From Rhizobium sp. P40RR-XXII (GTDB lineage: Bacteria; Pseudomonadota; Alphaproteobacteria; Rhizobiales; Rhizobiaceae): a stretch of DNA of 64,000 bases. The translations under genes were made by a program, and so were the position numbers. Below the pieces are notes generated by a model that saw only the letters and a list, made by a program, of their open reading frames with translations, ran no database searches and had not been told where the DNA came from. Numbering within the stretch: the first letter of the stretch is position 1; each line of letters begins with the position of its first letter. This document shows, in pieces, positions 1 to 9,934 of this stretch. The DNA lies in assembly GCF_012641405.1 (NCBI RefSeq), contig NZ_JABAII010000017.1, positions 83,276-147,275 on the forward strand. The letters run 5' to 3'.

Positions 1-3000
1 CCACGCTGACGATTAACGCAGACGGCTCTTACACCTTCAGCACCAGTGCACCGCTCGTTCATCCGACCTCCGGATCGACGGAGGAAAGCCTTCCGCTGAC
101 CTTCACCTTCACGGTGACCGACGGCGACAACGATACGTCGAGCGGCTCGCTGACCCTGCATGTTACGGATGACGTGCCGTTGGCAAATTCGGTCACTGTT
201 ACCAGCCTGACGCTGAACGACGACGCGCTGAAGGGCGGAAATCCTGACACGATCGGCGTAACGGATACCGATACTGTCAGTGGCGCGAGCGGCGCGCTCT
301 TCACGGGTGGCGCGGATGGAGTTCATCAGGTAACGCTCGGAGCGACGACCGATTTCAGCGCCATCTATACCGGCAAGGACGGCTTTGGCCATGTCGAGTC
401 GGTCGTCTGGGGCAGCCCAACCACGACGACAGATGGCGAAACGATTTGGATCGCGACCGGCAAGGACAGCGGCCAGACGGTCGCGACACTGACGATCGGC
501 ACGGACGGTTCCTATAGCTTCGTGCTAAGCGCACCGGTCGCACATGCAGCAAACCCGACCGCGGAAAATACACAGGATCTGACGTTCAACTTCACTGTCA
601 CCGACGGTGACAGCGATACGGCCAGTGGCTCGCTGACGGTCACCGTCAAGGACGATACACCAGTCGCCCATAAGATCGATGTCACCTCGGCGCCGCTCAA
701 CGACGACGCGCAGGCCCATGGCAATCCGGATGGATCCGCCGATGCAAAGACAGTCAATGGTGATGCGCAGGTTCTGTTCTCCGCTGGCGCCGATGGTCTC
801 AAGAGCGTGTCGATGGACAGCCTGCCGACGCTAAAGGCGATCTACCTCGACGGCCACGGCGTCGGTCATCAGGAGGCCGTCAGCTGGACGTCGTCTGCGA
901 CGAACGGCGTGACAACCTGGACAGCAACCGGGATCTCGAGCCATACCGCCGTTGCGATCCTGACGATCGGCTCTGATGGGTCCTATAGCTTCACCGCGAA
1001 TGCACCGCTCGTTCATGCGACGTCGTCGACCACCGAAGACAGCCTGACATTGAATTTCGGCTTCACCGTCACGGATGGCGACGGCGATACGGCGAAGGGC
1101 TCGCTGGCAATCGCCATCACCGACGACGTGCCCGTCGCCACGGGCACGATCATTACGGTGAGCGCCGACGAGGGCGACATCTACAATCTCCTGTCACACG
1201 GCAATAGCCCGCTGGATGGCACGCATGACGGATCGTCCTCGCAGCCGGCTCTGTTCGGTCTCGGCTTTGCAGCGACGGTATCCGGCTCGGTTGCTTCCGT
1301 CGTGTCTTTTGGTGCCGACGGCGCAGCGGCAGGCGGTGGCTTCAGCTTCACCACCAATGCGGCGTCGACCTTGGCCGCTCTACATCTGACCTCCGGTGGA
1401 GAGGCGCTCTCCTATGCCGTCGTCAACAACACGATCATCGGCTATGTCGATAATGACCACCACAGTGGTTACAACCCGCTTCTCGACCGTCCTGTCCTGT
1501 CGCTGACGCTTTCCGGCGACGGCACCTTCACTTTCCAGCAGCACGATCAGCTCGACAACGTCGCTGGTCCTGGCAACGACCTGCGCTCGGGCAACGGCTC
1601 GATTTCGGCCATCGACTTCGGTTCCGTCATTCAAGTGACCGACGGCGACGGCGACAGAGTGACACTGACCGGCGCATTGAAAGTCACGATCGTCGACGAC
1701 ATGCCGAAGGTTGATCTTGCTCTCACGGGCTCGATCACGGTCGACGAGAGCGGTAGCGGTGACAACGACGTCAGAGCCGGCAATTCGGTCACGAGCCTGT
1801 TTGCCGGCATTACCGGCGGCAACGATCCCCATATGCCAACGGTCTATGCTCAGCACAACGTCGTCTCAGCGTCGGTCTCGATAGGTGCCGACGATGCGAC
1901 GGGTAGGACGAGCAGCCTGACGCTTCATATCGACAATGCCGACTCCGGTCTGACCACGACCGCTGGTCAGGCGATCACGCTGTCGCAACTCGCCGACGGC
2001 ACGGTTGTCGGCAAGATCGCCGATGGCGAGATCGCCTTTGCGATCCGCCTCGACAACAACGGCAAGGTCAGCATCGCCCAGTACATGTCGCTCGCCAATC
2101 CGAATACGTCGAAGGCGGAGGGCGATACGGTCGATCTCACCGGCAAGCTCTCGGCGGTGCTGAGCGCGACCGATAGCGACGGCGACACCGTGGCCAAGTC
2201 CGTTTCCATCGGCAGTAGCATTCGCTTCGATGATGACGGACCGTCGATCGGTGGTGCCGTCTCGACGAAGACGCTTGCCGAGCATGATCTTGTGACGAAT
2301 TCCGGTTCGCTGTCGCCTTCAGGTATCAGCACTGGCGCGGTCGCGCTCAATCTCGGCTTCGGCGCCGACGGGCCGGCCGCCCATGCTGCCACCTTCGCAG
2401 CCCATTCGAACGGCAGCTATTTCACTGCAAGCGACGGCAATAATCAGACGCTTGATGCAACCAAGCTCAGCTCTGGCGGCCACGCGCTGTCCTATTTGCT
2501 CAGCGGTGACGGCACGACGCTCATCGCCTACACCGGCAGCAATGCCACCGACCAGGCGAGCTGGGTCTTCAAGGTTGTTTTGTCCCAGGACGGCGCCCAC
2601 ACCAACGGCGCCTACAACTTCACGCTTTACAAGGCGTTCGACGACGTCAACGGTCAAACCAATCTCTCGGATATCAAGCTCACCTTCCAGGTTGCTGGCC
2701 ATGATGGCGACGGCGACACGACGAATGGCATACAGAGCTTCACCGTCGACGTCGTCGATGACGTGCCGACATTGGTTGATCACGCCACGGTCTCGGCGAC
2801 GGTCTCGGAAACGGCGATCAATGCCCCGGTGGTGTCGACGACATCCTACGTGGTCGACTTCGACACCGTGACCCCTGCGTCTGCCAAATTGACAGTCAGC
2901 GAAGGCAGCGTCAGCGACGGCCAGGTGGGCTCGTCTTCCAAGGGTGGCGAGGTCGTGCTCGTATCCAATACGGGAACGACCTTTGTCCTCACCCAGATGG

Positions 3001-6000
3001 ATATAGGTGTATTTGACCACAAAGGCGCGTCGTCCAAGACTGTCACGATCATCGGCACCGATGCCCAGGGCCATACCTATTCGGTGACAACCACCGGTAC
3101 GACCTTCTCGGCCGCTGGCACGGCACTCGAAGGCAAACAACTGACGTCGCTCGAAATCGATCCGCACGACAACTCGCTGACAATCACTGTCGACAACATC
3201 CATGTCACCGATACGACGACGACGCCCACCCATGATCCTGCGCGGACGACGATCGATCTGACCTCGCTCGTCCACGCCGGTGCGGACAGCCCGCTGACCT
3301 GGTCGGTGAACCCGGTGGCCGCCGGTACCTCCTCCGGCAATCTGACAGGCGGTACCGGATTGACCTACAATGGCGCTGTCATCACGCTCGCCAGTACCGA
3401 TGGGCACACGATCACCGGCTCGGCGGGAGGCGTCACGGTCTTCACTTTGACCGTCGACCCCACGAGCGGTCACGCCACATTCGACCTTTACCATCCGGTC
3501 GATGGCGGCAATGCCCTGCCGCTCGACTTTTCCAAATTACTGACGGCGACGGATTTCGACGGCGATCCCGTAACCCTCGGCACCGGCTCTGTCACCATTG
3601 TCGTGCAGTCGGCCACGGACCACCTTCCGACAATTTCTTCGGTCGGGCTGGTGTCAAGCGTTAGCGAAAGCGGCTTGCCGGGCGGAACCGGGGTGGATGG
3701 CGTCGCCAATGTCCATTCGGGCAGCATCGCAATTTCGGCGGGCGATACGCCTTCGACCGTGACGATCGACGGTCATACTTTCAGCGTCGGTGCCGCAATC
3801 GCCAACGGCGATACCAATGCCACCATTCAAGGCAGCTACGGCACGCTGCAGATCCTCAGCGTCACCGCGACGGCCATCGACTACAGCTATAAGCTGACCG
3901 CCGCCACCAGTGGAACGGGCAACCATGACGCCTTCTCCGTCAAAGTGAGCGATGCGCCGATTGACGGTGAAAGCCAGACTGCCACTCTCACCTTCAATAT
4001 CACCGACGACAAGCCGATCGCACACACCGCTTGGCTCGGATCGATGTATGAGAATGATAGCAGCGCAACCTTCACGCTGGCTTCCGGAACCATCGCTTTC
4101 GGCGCCGACGGAGCGGCTCAGAGCGGGGCGATCCATGTCGACAGCGTCAGCGCCAGCGGAGATATCGCCGGATCGACGCTGAGCACCTCCATGGTCACGA
4201 TCGATGGCGGTCACGTCACTGTCACGCCGGGTAGTGCACTCGATGCTCTGCCCCTCGGTCACTCATCGACCCTCTCGATCGGTTACACGGTCACCGACGG
4301 CGATGGCAGCAAAAACAGCGGTACTTTCACTATCAGGGTCGACGGCGTCAACCACGCGCCGACCACGGCGGACGGGAGCTTCTCCACTGGCGAACATGCG
4401 GATTATTCTTTCTCGTCGAAGGATTTCGCCTTCGGCGATAGCATCGACGGCAATACGCTGAATTCCGTCACCATCACAAGCCTGCCGAGTGGTGGGACGC
4501 TTTATCTGGACGGAACAGCCGTCACGGCTGGCCAGCAGATCGCCGCGGGCGCGCTTTCAATGCTTCATTTCACGCCATCGCCGGAGTTTGCTGGCGCGAC
4601 CGAAACCGAGACCTTCGGCTTCACGGTGCAGGATAATGGCGGCACGGCCAATGGCGGCGCCGACACGTCGACCGTCCATACGATGACGATCAACGTGACG
4701 GCCGTTGACGACGGTGCGGCTACGGTATCGCTCGCCGACCAGACGACGCATACAGGCAATGTGGTTGTCGTCGGCGACACGTTGAACGCGGTGATGGCCA
4801 CAGACGACCCCGATCACGGGCAATCCGGCTTGACCTATGCATGGAGCTGGGCGGACGATAACGCGCACACGGTTCTCGGAACCGCGGCATCCTACACGGT
4901 GACGAGTGCCGACGTCGGCCGTTCGTTGGTCTTGACGGTGAGCTATACGGACGGTCAGGGCTTCAGCGATGTCGCGACGCAGGCGACGTCCACTGTCATC
5001 GCGCCGACAGTCTTCGCGCCGACAGTCGATACAACGCCGCTGTCGGAGGCACATCTTTCGGGCGGCTCCGATCCGCAGCCCTCCGAACTGACGGCCACGG
5101 GTAGCATTGCCCTCGGCACCCTGGATAATCCGCATATCACCAGCGTCATGGGTGCCAATGGCTCGGCGGTAAGCGTCGATCAAACCGCTCCCGATAGCCA
5201 GACGACGGTGATCCATGGCTCCTACGGCGATCTCGTAATCGACGCGAACGGTGCATATACCTACACACTGACGCATCCGGGCTCGAGCCCATCGGGAGAT
5301 ACGGATCAGTTCAGCTATACCGTGACGGATATGAACGGCAAAACGGCTCAGGAGACCCTGACGTTCAATATCGCCGACGACGCGCCGACGCTGACCGGCA
5401 CGGGAATTTCCGCAACGGTTTCCGACGATGGCGTGGTAACGGCCGCCGATCATTCGGCAACGACGACGGCGGAACTGATTTCGCTTGTTAACTCCGGTGC
5501 CGACAGCCCGTTGACGTGGTCGGCGAACGCCGTTGCAGCCGGTACCTCTTCCGGTACCCTGACAGGTGGCACGGAGTTGGCCTACAACGGTGCCCCTATC
5601 TCACTTGCCAGCACGGATGGGCACACGATCATCGGCTCGGCCGGAGGCGTCACGATCTTCACGTTGACGGTCGACACCAGCGGTCATGCCACGTTCGTGC
5701 TTGACCAGACGCTCGACGGCGCCAAGGATCAGACGCTCGATTTCTCGCACTATGTGAAGGCCACGGATTCTGACGGTGACGCTGTGACGTTGGGCACAGG
5801 CGCCTTCACCATCGCCGTGGATCACGTCAATCATCCTGCCGCTATCGGCGGGACCGACAGCGGCGGCATCACAGAAGATCTGAATGTCTCTGGCGACGGC
5901 TATCTGCAGGCAAGCGGCACGTTGATCATCAACGACGCGGATCGGGGCGAAGGCAAAATCCAGGCGGCGACCATAAACGCCGATGCCACGCATCTTGGTA

Positions 6001-9000
6001 CCCTGACGATCGGCGAGGACGGTAGCTGGACCTACAAGGTCGATAACAGCCTGTCAGCCGTGCAGAATATGGGTGTGAACCAGAGCACGACCGACACGTT
6101 CACCATTTCCTCGATCGACGGAACGACGCATGACATCGTGGTTACGATCAACGGCACGAACGACGCGCCGACGATCTCGATCGCCAGCGGCGACAGCGCC
6201 AGCGGGGCCGTGACCGAGGCCGGCATTGGCATTGCTGACGACAGCGGCCACAACGCGATCTCCGGCCATCTGAGCGGGGCGGATATCGACAGCCCGACGC
6301 TGACGTGGTCGGTGGTTGCGAGCGGCAGCCAGACCGCCAACGGGAGTGAGTCTGTCACCGGCACTTACGGCACACTGAGCGTCAATGCGAACGGCACCTG
6401 GAGCTATGTCCTGGATCAGTCGAAGGCCGATCCGCTGACGGCTTCGGATCATCCGCAAGAGAGCTTCACGGTTCAGTTGAGCGACGGCCAGGGCGGCATC
6501 ACGACGCAGACCGTCGTGGTGATGGTCAACGGCACGAATGATGCACCGACGATCTCGATCGCCAGCGGCGATAGCGCTAGCGGCGCCGTAACCGAGGCCG
6601 GCATTGGCATTGCTGACGACAGCGGCCACAACACGGCTTCCGGCCATCTGACTGGTGCGGACGTCGACAGCTCGCAGTTGACGTGGTCGTTGGTTGCGAC
6701 CGGCAGCCAGACCGCCAACGGGAGTCAGTCTGTCACCGGAACTTACGGCACATTGAACGTCAATGCGAACGGCACCTGGAGCTATGCCCTGGATCAGTCG
6801 AAGGCCGATCCGCTAACGGCTTCGGATCACCCGAAGGAAAGCTTTACGGTTCAGGTGAGCGACGGCCAGGGCGCTGTCACGACGCAGACCGTCGTGGTGA
6901 CCGTCAATGGTACCAACGACGCGGCCGCGCTCTCGGGCTCGGCGACCGGTTCGGTCACCGAGGATGGCCAGTTGACGGCGAGCGGGGCGCTCACAGTTGC
7001 CGACGTCGACAATGGCGAGAACCATTTCCAAACGCCGACATCGCTGAGCGGCACCTACGGCACGTTCACCTTCAATGCAACGACTGGTGTATGGGGCTAC
7101 GCCCTCAACAACGCGGCCTCGAATGTTCAGGCATTGATCGGGGGGCAGACGGCTGTCGATAAGCTGACTGTAACATCCGCAGACGGAACGGCTTCACAGG
7201 ATATCGTAGTGACCGTCCACGGCACCAACGAGGCGGTATTGGCGCCGAGTATCAGCCGTGTCGCCGACAATGTCGGATCGAGCCAAGGCAACCTCGCTGA
7301 CGGCGCCGTGACCGACGATACCAATTTGGGGATCCGCGTGAGCTTGAGCGGAACCGGTGCTGTCAGCGGTGATACAGTGCAGCTCTATAACGGCACGACG
7401 CCGCTTGGCGCGGCGGTCACGCTGACGGCAACCGCCATCAGCAACGGGTACGTCGATATTACCACGCCGACGCTGACGAATGGATCGACTTATAACTTCC
7501 GGGCCTCGCTCACGGATGCGGGCACTACCAGCCCGCTGTCGACGAGCGGCGTCTATGATATCAAAATCGATACGACGGCGCCGACAGTCGCCATAACGCA
7601 AAGCACCGCGGGCGGAAAGAACGTCCTGACCTTCATCTTCAGTGAGGCGGTAACCGGGTTTGACGTTTCAGACATCGTGGGCAGCGGCAACTATACGCTC
7701 TCCAACTTCAAACATGTCGGCGTGAACGGTTTCGGGCAGGACATCTACACGGTGAATTACACCGCCGGCAACAACGGTTGGAAGTCTGTGGCTGTTGCAG
7801 GAAATAGCTATACGGATCTGGCGGGCAATTTCGGAACGGACGGCTCCTTAGCGGATTTCAAGCCGGCCGGCACCTCGGGCGAGGCCATCAATCTCGCGCT
7901 CTTGGATCCTTCCCACCACGTCGGTGCGGTCACGTTGAGCGTTGCAGGCCTTCCCGCCGGCTGGGTGCTCAGTGAAGGCATCCACAACGCCGATGGTACC
8001 TGGTCCGTGGTGACAAATGATCCGTCGTCGCTGACAGTGACCTCGCCCGATGGCGTCACCGGCGCGCTGGTTCTTCAGGTCACCGAGACCTGGACCAATG
8101 CGGACGGCTCGACGGGCATGGCCAGCGTGATCGACAACGTCGAAGCCTACGCCAAGGGCGCGCCGATTTTCGCCTGGTCGGGCGACGACACGCTTAGCGC
8201 ATCGAGCGGCAATGACATGCTGGTCTTTGCGAACACCATCGGCACCGACGTCGTGCACAGCTTCGATATAGCGCACGATAAGATCGATCTGATCGGCTTC
8301 GCGGGCTTCTCAAGCTTCGCGGACGTTCAGGCCCATCTGTCGACCGACGCATCGGGTAATGCCGTCATCACGCTCGGCGATGGCGAGACCATCACCTTGG
8401 CAGGCGTAAGCGCCGCGTCCCTCACGGCGAACGACTTCCTCTTCAACGAGGCCGTGGTGACGCATAATACCGGCGACATGGTAGTCGCCGACGGTGCGCT
8501 GATGCCGTTCAGCGGTACGCTCGACAACACCGGCAGCATTCATCTTGCTTCCACCGGCAGCGAGACAGCCTTCGAAATCGTGCAGCATGGTCTCACGCTG
8601 ACCGGCGGCGGCACGGTGGCGCTGTCCGATGATGCGTCCAACATCATTTTCGGCAGCGGCGGCAATGTCACATTGACCAATGTTGACAACATTATTTCCG
8701 GCGCCGGCCAGCTCGGCAACGGTCACCTGACGCTGGTCAACCAGGGCACGATCATTGCCGACGGCACACACGCACTCGTCATCGACACCGGTCTTAACGC
8801 GGTGACCAACACCGGCACGCTCGAGGCGACCGGGACCGGCGGCCTCGACATTCATAGCGGCCTCGTCAATGACGGCGTATTGTGGGCCAATGGCGGCAAT
8901 GTTCATCTCGAGGGCAATGTCAGCGGTGGTGGCACGGCGCTGTTGTCGGGGCATGCTAACCTCGATATCGGCGGCTCGTTCAGCGAGACAATCATGTTGA

Positions 9001-9698
9001 GCACGGACGCCCAGGCCACCGTTACCATCGATCACGCCGCTGCCTTCACCGGTACGATCGTCGGCCTCGACGGCAATGATGCCCTGCGGTTCGGCGATAT
9101 CTCTGCCGCAACCGGCAGCTTCTCCTATGCGGAAAACGCAGCGAAGACCGGCGGCGTGTTGACGGTCACCGACGGCACCCACACTGCCAGCATCGGCCTC
9201 ACCGGCGATTACTCGGCCAGTGACTTCTCGCTCAATCATGACGGTGACTATGCCGAGATCGACTTCAGCGGGCACGCGCACCTCTATGGCACTGTCGGCA
9301 GCGACGTGCTGACGAGTGGCGGCGGCTACATCATGGCCGGCGGCGCTGGCGCGGATACCTTCGTGCTCGATGCTAAGGCGTTGCACAATCTCAACATGGC
9401 CGACGTCATTACCGACTTCAGCCCGAAGGGAGAGGGCGACAAGCTGGATGTCTCGAACCTGCTGAATGCGTTGGTCGGCGAACATCCGGGCATGACCGAG
9501 ACGAGCGCCCTCGCGTCGATGACAGCGGCGGTCGATACCGCAACCAATTCGACAAAGATCAGCATGAACACCGGCTCGGAAACCCATGTGGTGGCCACAC
9601 TACAGAATTACACGCCGGCGGGTCACGATGTCGTGCATGTACTGTTCAATAACCACGATGAGCAGCTTGCCACCCACACGCAGACCGCCGGCGCCTGA
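1..9698 (+). CDS. Giant VCBS-repeat RTX-like adhesin, type I secreted (5' truncated)
   Basis: The frame is open from the first complete codon (base 3), so the gene starts outside the window; the first internal start-type codon (GTG at 114) is only a Val in the repeat. About 3,230 residues are visible. They hold long tandem Ig/cadherin-like repeats with the motif TVTDGDGDT and DGSYSF, then VCBS repeats with NGTNDAPTISI (about nt 6150-7230), an Ig-like segment, and an RTX-like block around nt 8160-8450 (SGNDMLVF). After a beta-helix-like stretch comes a C-terminal module from about nt 9280 (GGAGADTFV, then DVITDF) typical of type I secreted adhesins. There is no signal peptide or membrane anchor at the C-terminus. 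The composition (Asp, Thr, Gly rich, almost no Cys) fits a calcium-stabilised surface adhesin used in biofilm or host attachment. No exporter genes lie in the window; they may be upstream. The family call is strong; the ligand is unknown. Confidence 0.93.
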   Translation, partial: TLTINADGSYTFSTSAPLVHPTSGSTEESLPLTFTFTVTDGDNDTSSGSLTLHVTDDVPLANSVTVTSLTLNDDALKGGNPDTIGVTDTDTVSGASGALFTGGADGVHQVTLGATTDFSAIYTGKDGFGHVESVVWGSPTTTTDGETIWIATGKDSGQTVATLTIGTDGSYSFVLSAPVAHAANPTAENTQDLTFNFTVTDGDSDTASGSLTVTVKDDTPVAHKIDVTSAPLNDDAQAHGNPDGSADAKTVNGDAQVLFSAGADGLKSVSMDSLPTLKAIYLDGHGVGHQEAVSWTSSATNGVTTWTATGISSHTAVAILTIGSDGSYSFTANAPLVHATSSTTEDSLTLNFGFTVTDGDGDTAKGSLAIAITDDVPVATGTIITVSADEGDIYNLLSHGNSPLDGTHDGSSSQPALFGLGFAATVSGSVASVVSFGADGAAAGGGFSFTTNAASTLAALHLTSGGEALSYAVVNNTIIGYVDNDHHSGYNPLLDRPVLSLTLSGDGTFTFQQHDQLDNVAGPGNDLRSGNGSISAIDFGSVIQVTDGDGDRVTLTGALKVTIVDDMPKVDLALTGSITVDESGSGDNDVRAGNSVTSLFAGITGGNDPHMPTVYAQHNVVSASVSIGADDATGRTSSLTLHIDNADSGLTTTAGQAITLSQLADGTVVGKIADGEIAFAIRLDNNGKVSIAQYMSLANPNTSKAEGDTVDLTGKLSAVLSATDSDGDTVAKSVSIGSSIRFDDDGPSIGGAVSTKTLAEHDLVTNSGSLSPSGISTGAVALNLGFGADGPAAHAATFAAHSNGSYFTASDGNNQTLDATKLSSGGHALSYLLSGDGTTLIAYTGSNATDQASWVFKVVLSQDGAHTNGAYNFTLYKAFDDVNGQTNLSDIKLTFQVAGHDGDGDTTNGIQSFTVDVVDDVPTLVDHATVSATVSETAINAPVVSTTSYVVDFDTVTPASAKLTVSEGSVSDGQVGSSSKGGEVVLVSNTGTTFVLTQMDIGVFDHKGASSKTVTIIGTDAQGHTYSVTTTGTTFSAAGTALEGKQLTSLEIDPHDNSLTITVDNIHVTDTTTTPTHDPARTTIDLTSLVHAGADSPLTWSVNPVAAGTSSGNLTGGTGLTYNGAVITLASTDGHTITGSAGGVTVFTLTVDPTSGHATFDLYHPVDGGNALPLDFSKLLTATDFDGDPVTLGTGSVTIVVQSATDHLPTISSVGLVSSVSESGLPGGTGVDGVANVHSGSIAISAGDTPSTVTIDGHTFSVGAAIANGDTNATIQGSYGTLQILSVTATAIDYSYKLTAATSGTGNHDAFSVKVSDAPIDGESQTATLTFNITDDKPIAHTAWLGSMYENDSSATFTLASGTIAFGADGAAQSGAIHVDSVSASGDIAGSTLSTSMVTIDGGHVTVTPGSALDALPLGHSSTLSIGYTVTDGDGSKNSGTFTIRVDGVNHAPTTADGSFSTGEHADYSFSSKDFAFGDSIDGNTLNSVTITSLPSGGTLYLDGTAVTAGQQIAAGALSMLHFTPSPEFAGATETETFGFTVQDNGGTANGGADTSTVHTMTINVTAVDDGAATVSLADQTTHTGNVVVVGDTLNAVMATDDPDHGQSGLTYAWSWADDNAHTVLGTAASYTVTSADVGRSLVLTVSYTDGQGFSDVATQATSTVIAPTVFAPTVDTTPLSEAHLSGGSDPQPSELTATGSIALGTLDNPHITSVMGANGSAVSVDQTAPDSQTTVIHGSYGDLVIDANGAYTYTLTHPGSSPSGDTDQFSYTVTDMNGKTAQETLTFNIADDAPTLTGTGISATVSDDGVVTAADHSATTTAELISLVNSGADSPLTWSANAVAAGTSSGTLTGGTELAYNGAPISLASTDGHTIIGSAGGVTIFTLTVDTSGHATFVLDQTLDGAKDQTLDFSHYVKATDSDGDAVTLGTGAFTIAVDHVNHPAAIGGTDSGGITEDLNVSGDGYLQASGTLIINDADRGEGKIQAATINADATHLGTLTIGEDGSWTYKVDNSLSAVQNMGVNQSTTDTFTISSIDGTTHDIVVTINGTNDAPTISIASGDSASGAVTEAGIGIADDSGHNAISGHLSGADIDSPTLTWSVVASGSQTANGSESVTGTYGTLSVNANGTWSYVLDQSKADPLTASDHPQESFTVQLSDGQGGITTQTVVVMVNGTNDAPTISIASGDSASGAVTEAGIGIADDSGHNTASGHLTGADVDSSQLTWSLVATGSQTANGSQSVTGTYGTLNVNANGTWSYALDQSKADPLTASDHPKESFTVQVSDGQGAVTTQTVVVTVNGTNDAAALSGSATGSVTEDGQLTASGALTVADVDNGENHFQTPTSLSGTYGTFTFNATTGVWGYALNNAASNVQALIGGQTAVDKLTVTSADGTASQDIVVTVHGTNEAVLAPSISRVADNVGSSQGNLADGAVTDDTNLGIRVSLSGTGAVSGDTVQLYNGTTPLGAAVTLTATAISNGYVDITTPTLTNGSTYNFRASLTDAGTTSPLSTSGVYDIKIDTTAPTVAITQSTAGGKNVLTFIFSEAVTGFDVSDIVGSGNYTLSNFKHVGVNGFGQDIYTVNYTAGNNGWKSVAVAGNSYTDLAGNFGTDGSLADFKPAGTSGEAINLALLDPSHHVGAVTLSVAGLPAGWVLSEGIHNADGTWSVVTNDPSSLTVTSPDGVTGALVLQVTETWTNADGSTGMASVIDNVEAYAKGAPIFAWSGDDTLSASSGNDMLVFANTIGTDVVHSFDIAHDKIDLIGFAGFSSFADVQAHLSTDASGNAVITLGDGETITLAGVSAASLTANDFLFNEAVVTHNTGDMVVADGALMPFSGTLDNTGSIHLASTGSETAFEIVQHGLTLTGGGTVALSDDASNIIFGSGGNVTLTNVDNIISGAGQLGNGHLTLVNQGTIIADGTHALVIDTGLNAVTNTGTLEATGTGGLDIHSGLVNDGVLWANGGNVHLEGNVSGGGTALLSGHANLDIGGSFSETIMLSTDAQATVTIDHAAAFTGTIVGLDGNDALRFGDISAATGSFSYAENAAKTGGVLTVTDGTHTASIGLTGDYSASDFSLNHDGDYAEIDFSGHAHLYGTVGSDVLTSGGGYIMAGGAGADTFVLDAKALHNLNMADVITDFSPKGEGDKLDVSNLLNALVGEHPGMTETSALASMTAAVDTATNSTKISMNTGSETHVVATLQNYTPAGHDVVHVLFNNHDEQLATHTQTAGA
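6151..6906 (+). repeat. Near-identical tandem 378-bp VCBS unit (two copies)
   Basis: Bases 6151-6528 and 6529-6906 encode two successive 126-residue VCBS domains that begin NGTNDAPTISIASGDSASG. They differ at only scattered positions, far less than the neighbouring repeats of the same protein. This suggests a recent in-frame duplication or gene conversion inside the adhesin gene. Confidence 0.85.
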
Positions 9699-9722
9699 CG
9701 CCGTTCGGTCAGCAGCTATCTG

Positions 9723-9750
9723 GAAGCGGTGCTCTTGAAGGCGCCGCTTC
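9723..9750 (+). terminator. Hairpin downstream of the adhesin gene
   Basis: GAAGCGG (9723-9729) pairs with CCGCTTC (9744-9750), and further weaker pairs can form inside. It lies 25 bases after the adhesin stop. There is only a short T-poor tail, so intrinsic termination is likely but not certain. Confidence 0.4.
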
Positions 9751-9830
9751 TATTGAAGTCGATGCTTCAGTGATGGTGCAACGCTTGTGGGAAGCGGTTG
9801 CCCGTCGACTTAGGGCCAAATTCGGCCAGA

Positions 9831-9932
9831 ATTGTCACTATCCCGTATTTCAGATACGCGATAGTGACAATAATCTTGATGACTCAGCGTAAATGCTGTA
9901 ACTTTTCCGTATCTGAAATACGCGAAAGTTAC
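9831..9932 (+). promoter_or_regulatory. Two mirrored inverted-repeat operators upstream of the HipA-like gene
   Basis: Site 1 has arms ATTGTCACTATC (9831-9842) and GATAGTGACAAT (9860-9871). Site 2 has arms GTAACTTT (9898-9905) and AAAGTTAC (9925-9932). The centre of site 1 is CGTATTTCAGATACG (9844-9858). The centre of site 2 is CGTATCTGAAATACG (9908-9922), its exact reverse complement. The centres are 64 bp apart, about six helical turns. Site 2 ends two bases before the ATG at 9935, which has no Shine-Dalgarno sequence. Binding by the gene's own N-terminal winged-helix domain would autoregulate it; that is inference. RNA hairpins are also possible. Confidence 0.75.
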
Positions 9933-9934
9933 AT

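Noticed and set aside
8310..9587. 425-codon minus-strand frame opposite the adhesin
   Set aside because: It mirrors the repeat-rich, GC-biased coding strand and has no domain or ribosome binding site; a shadow frame.
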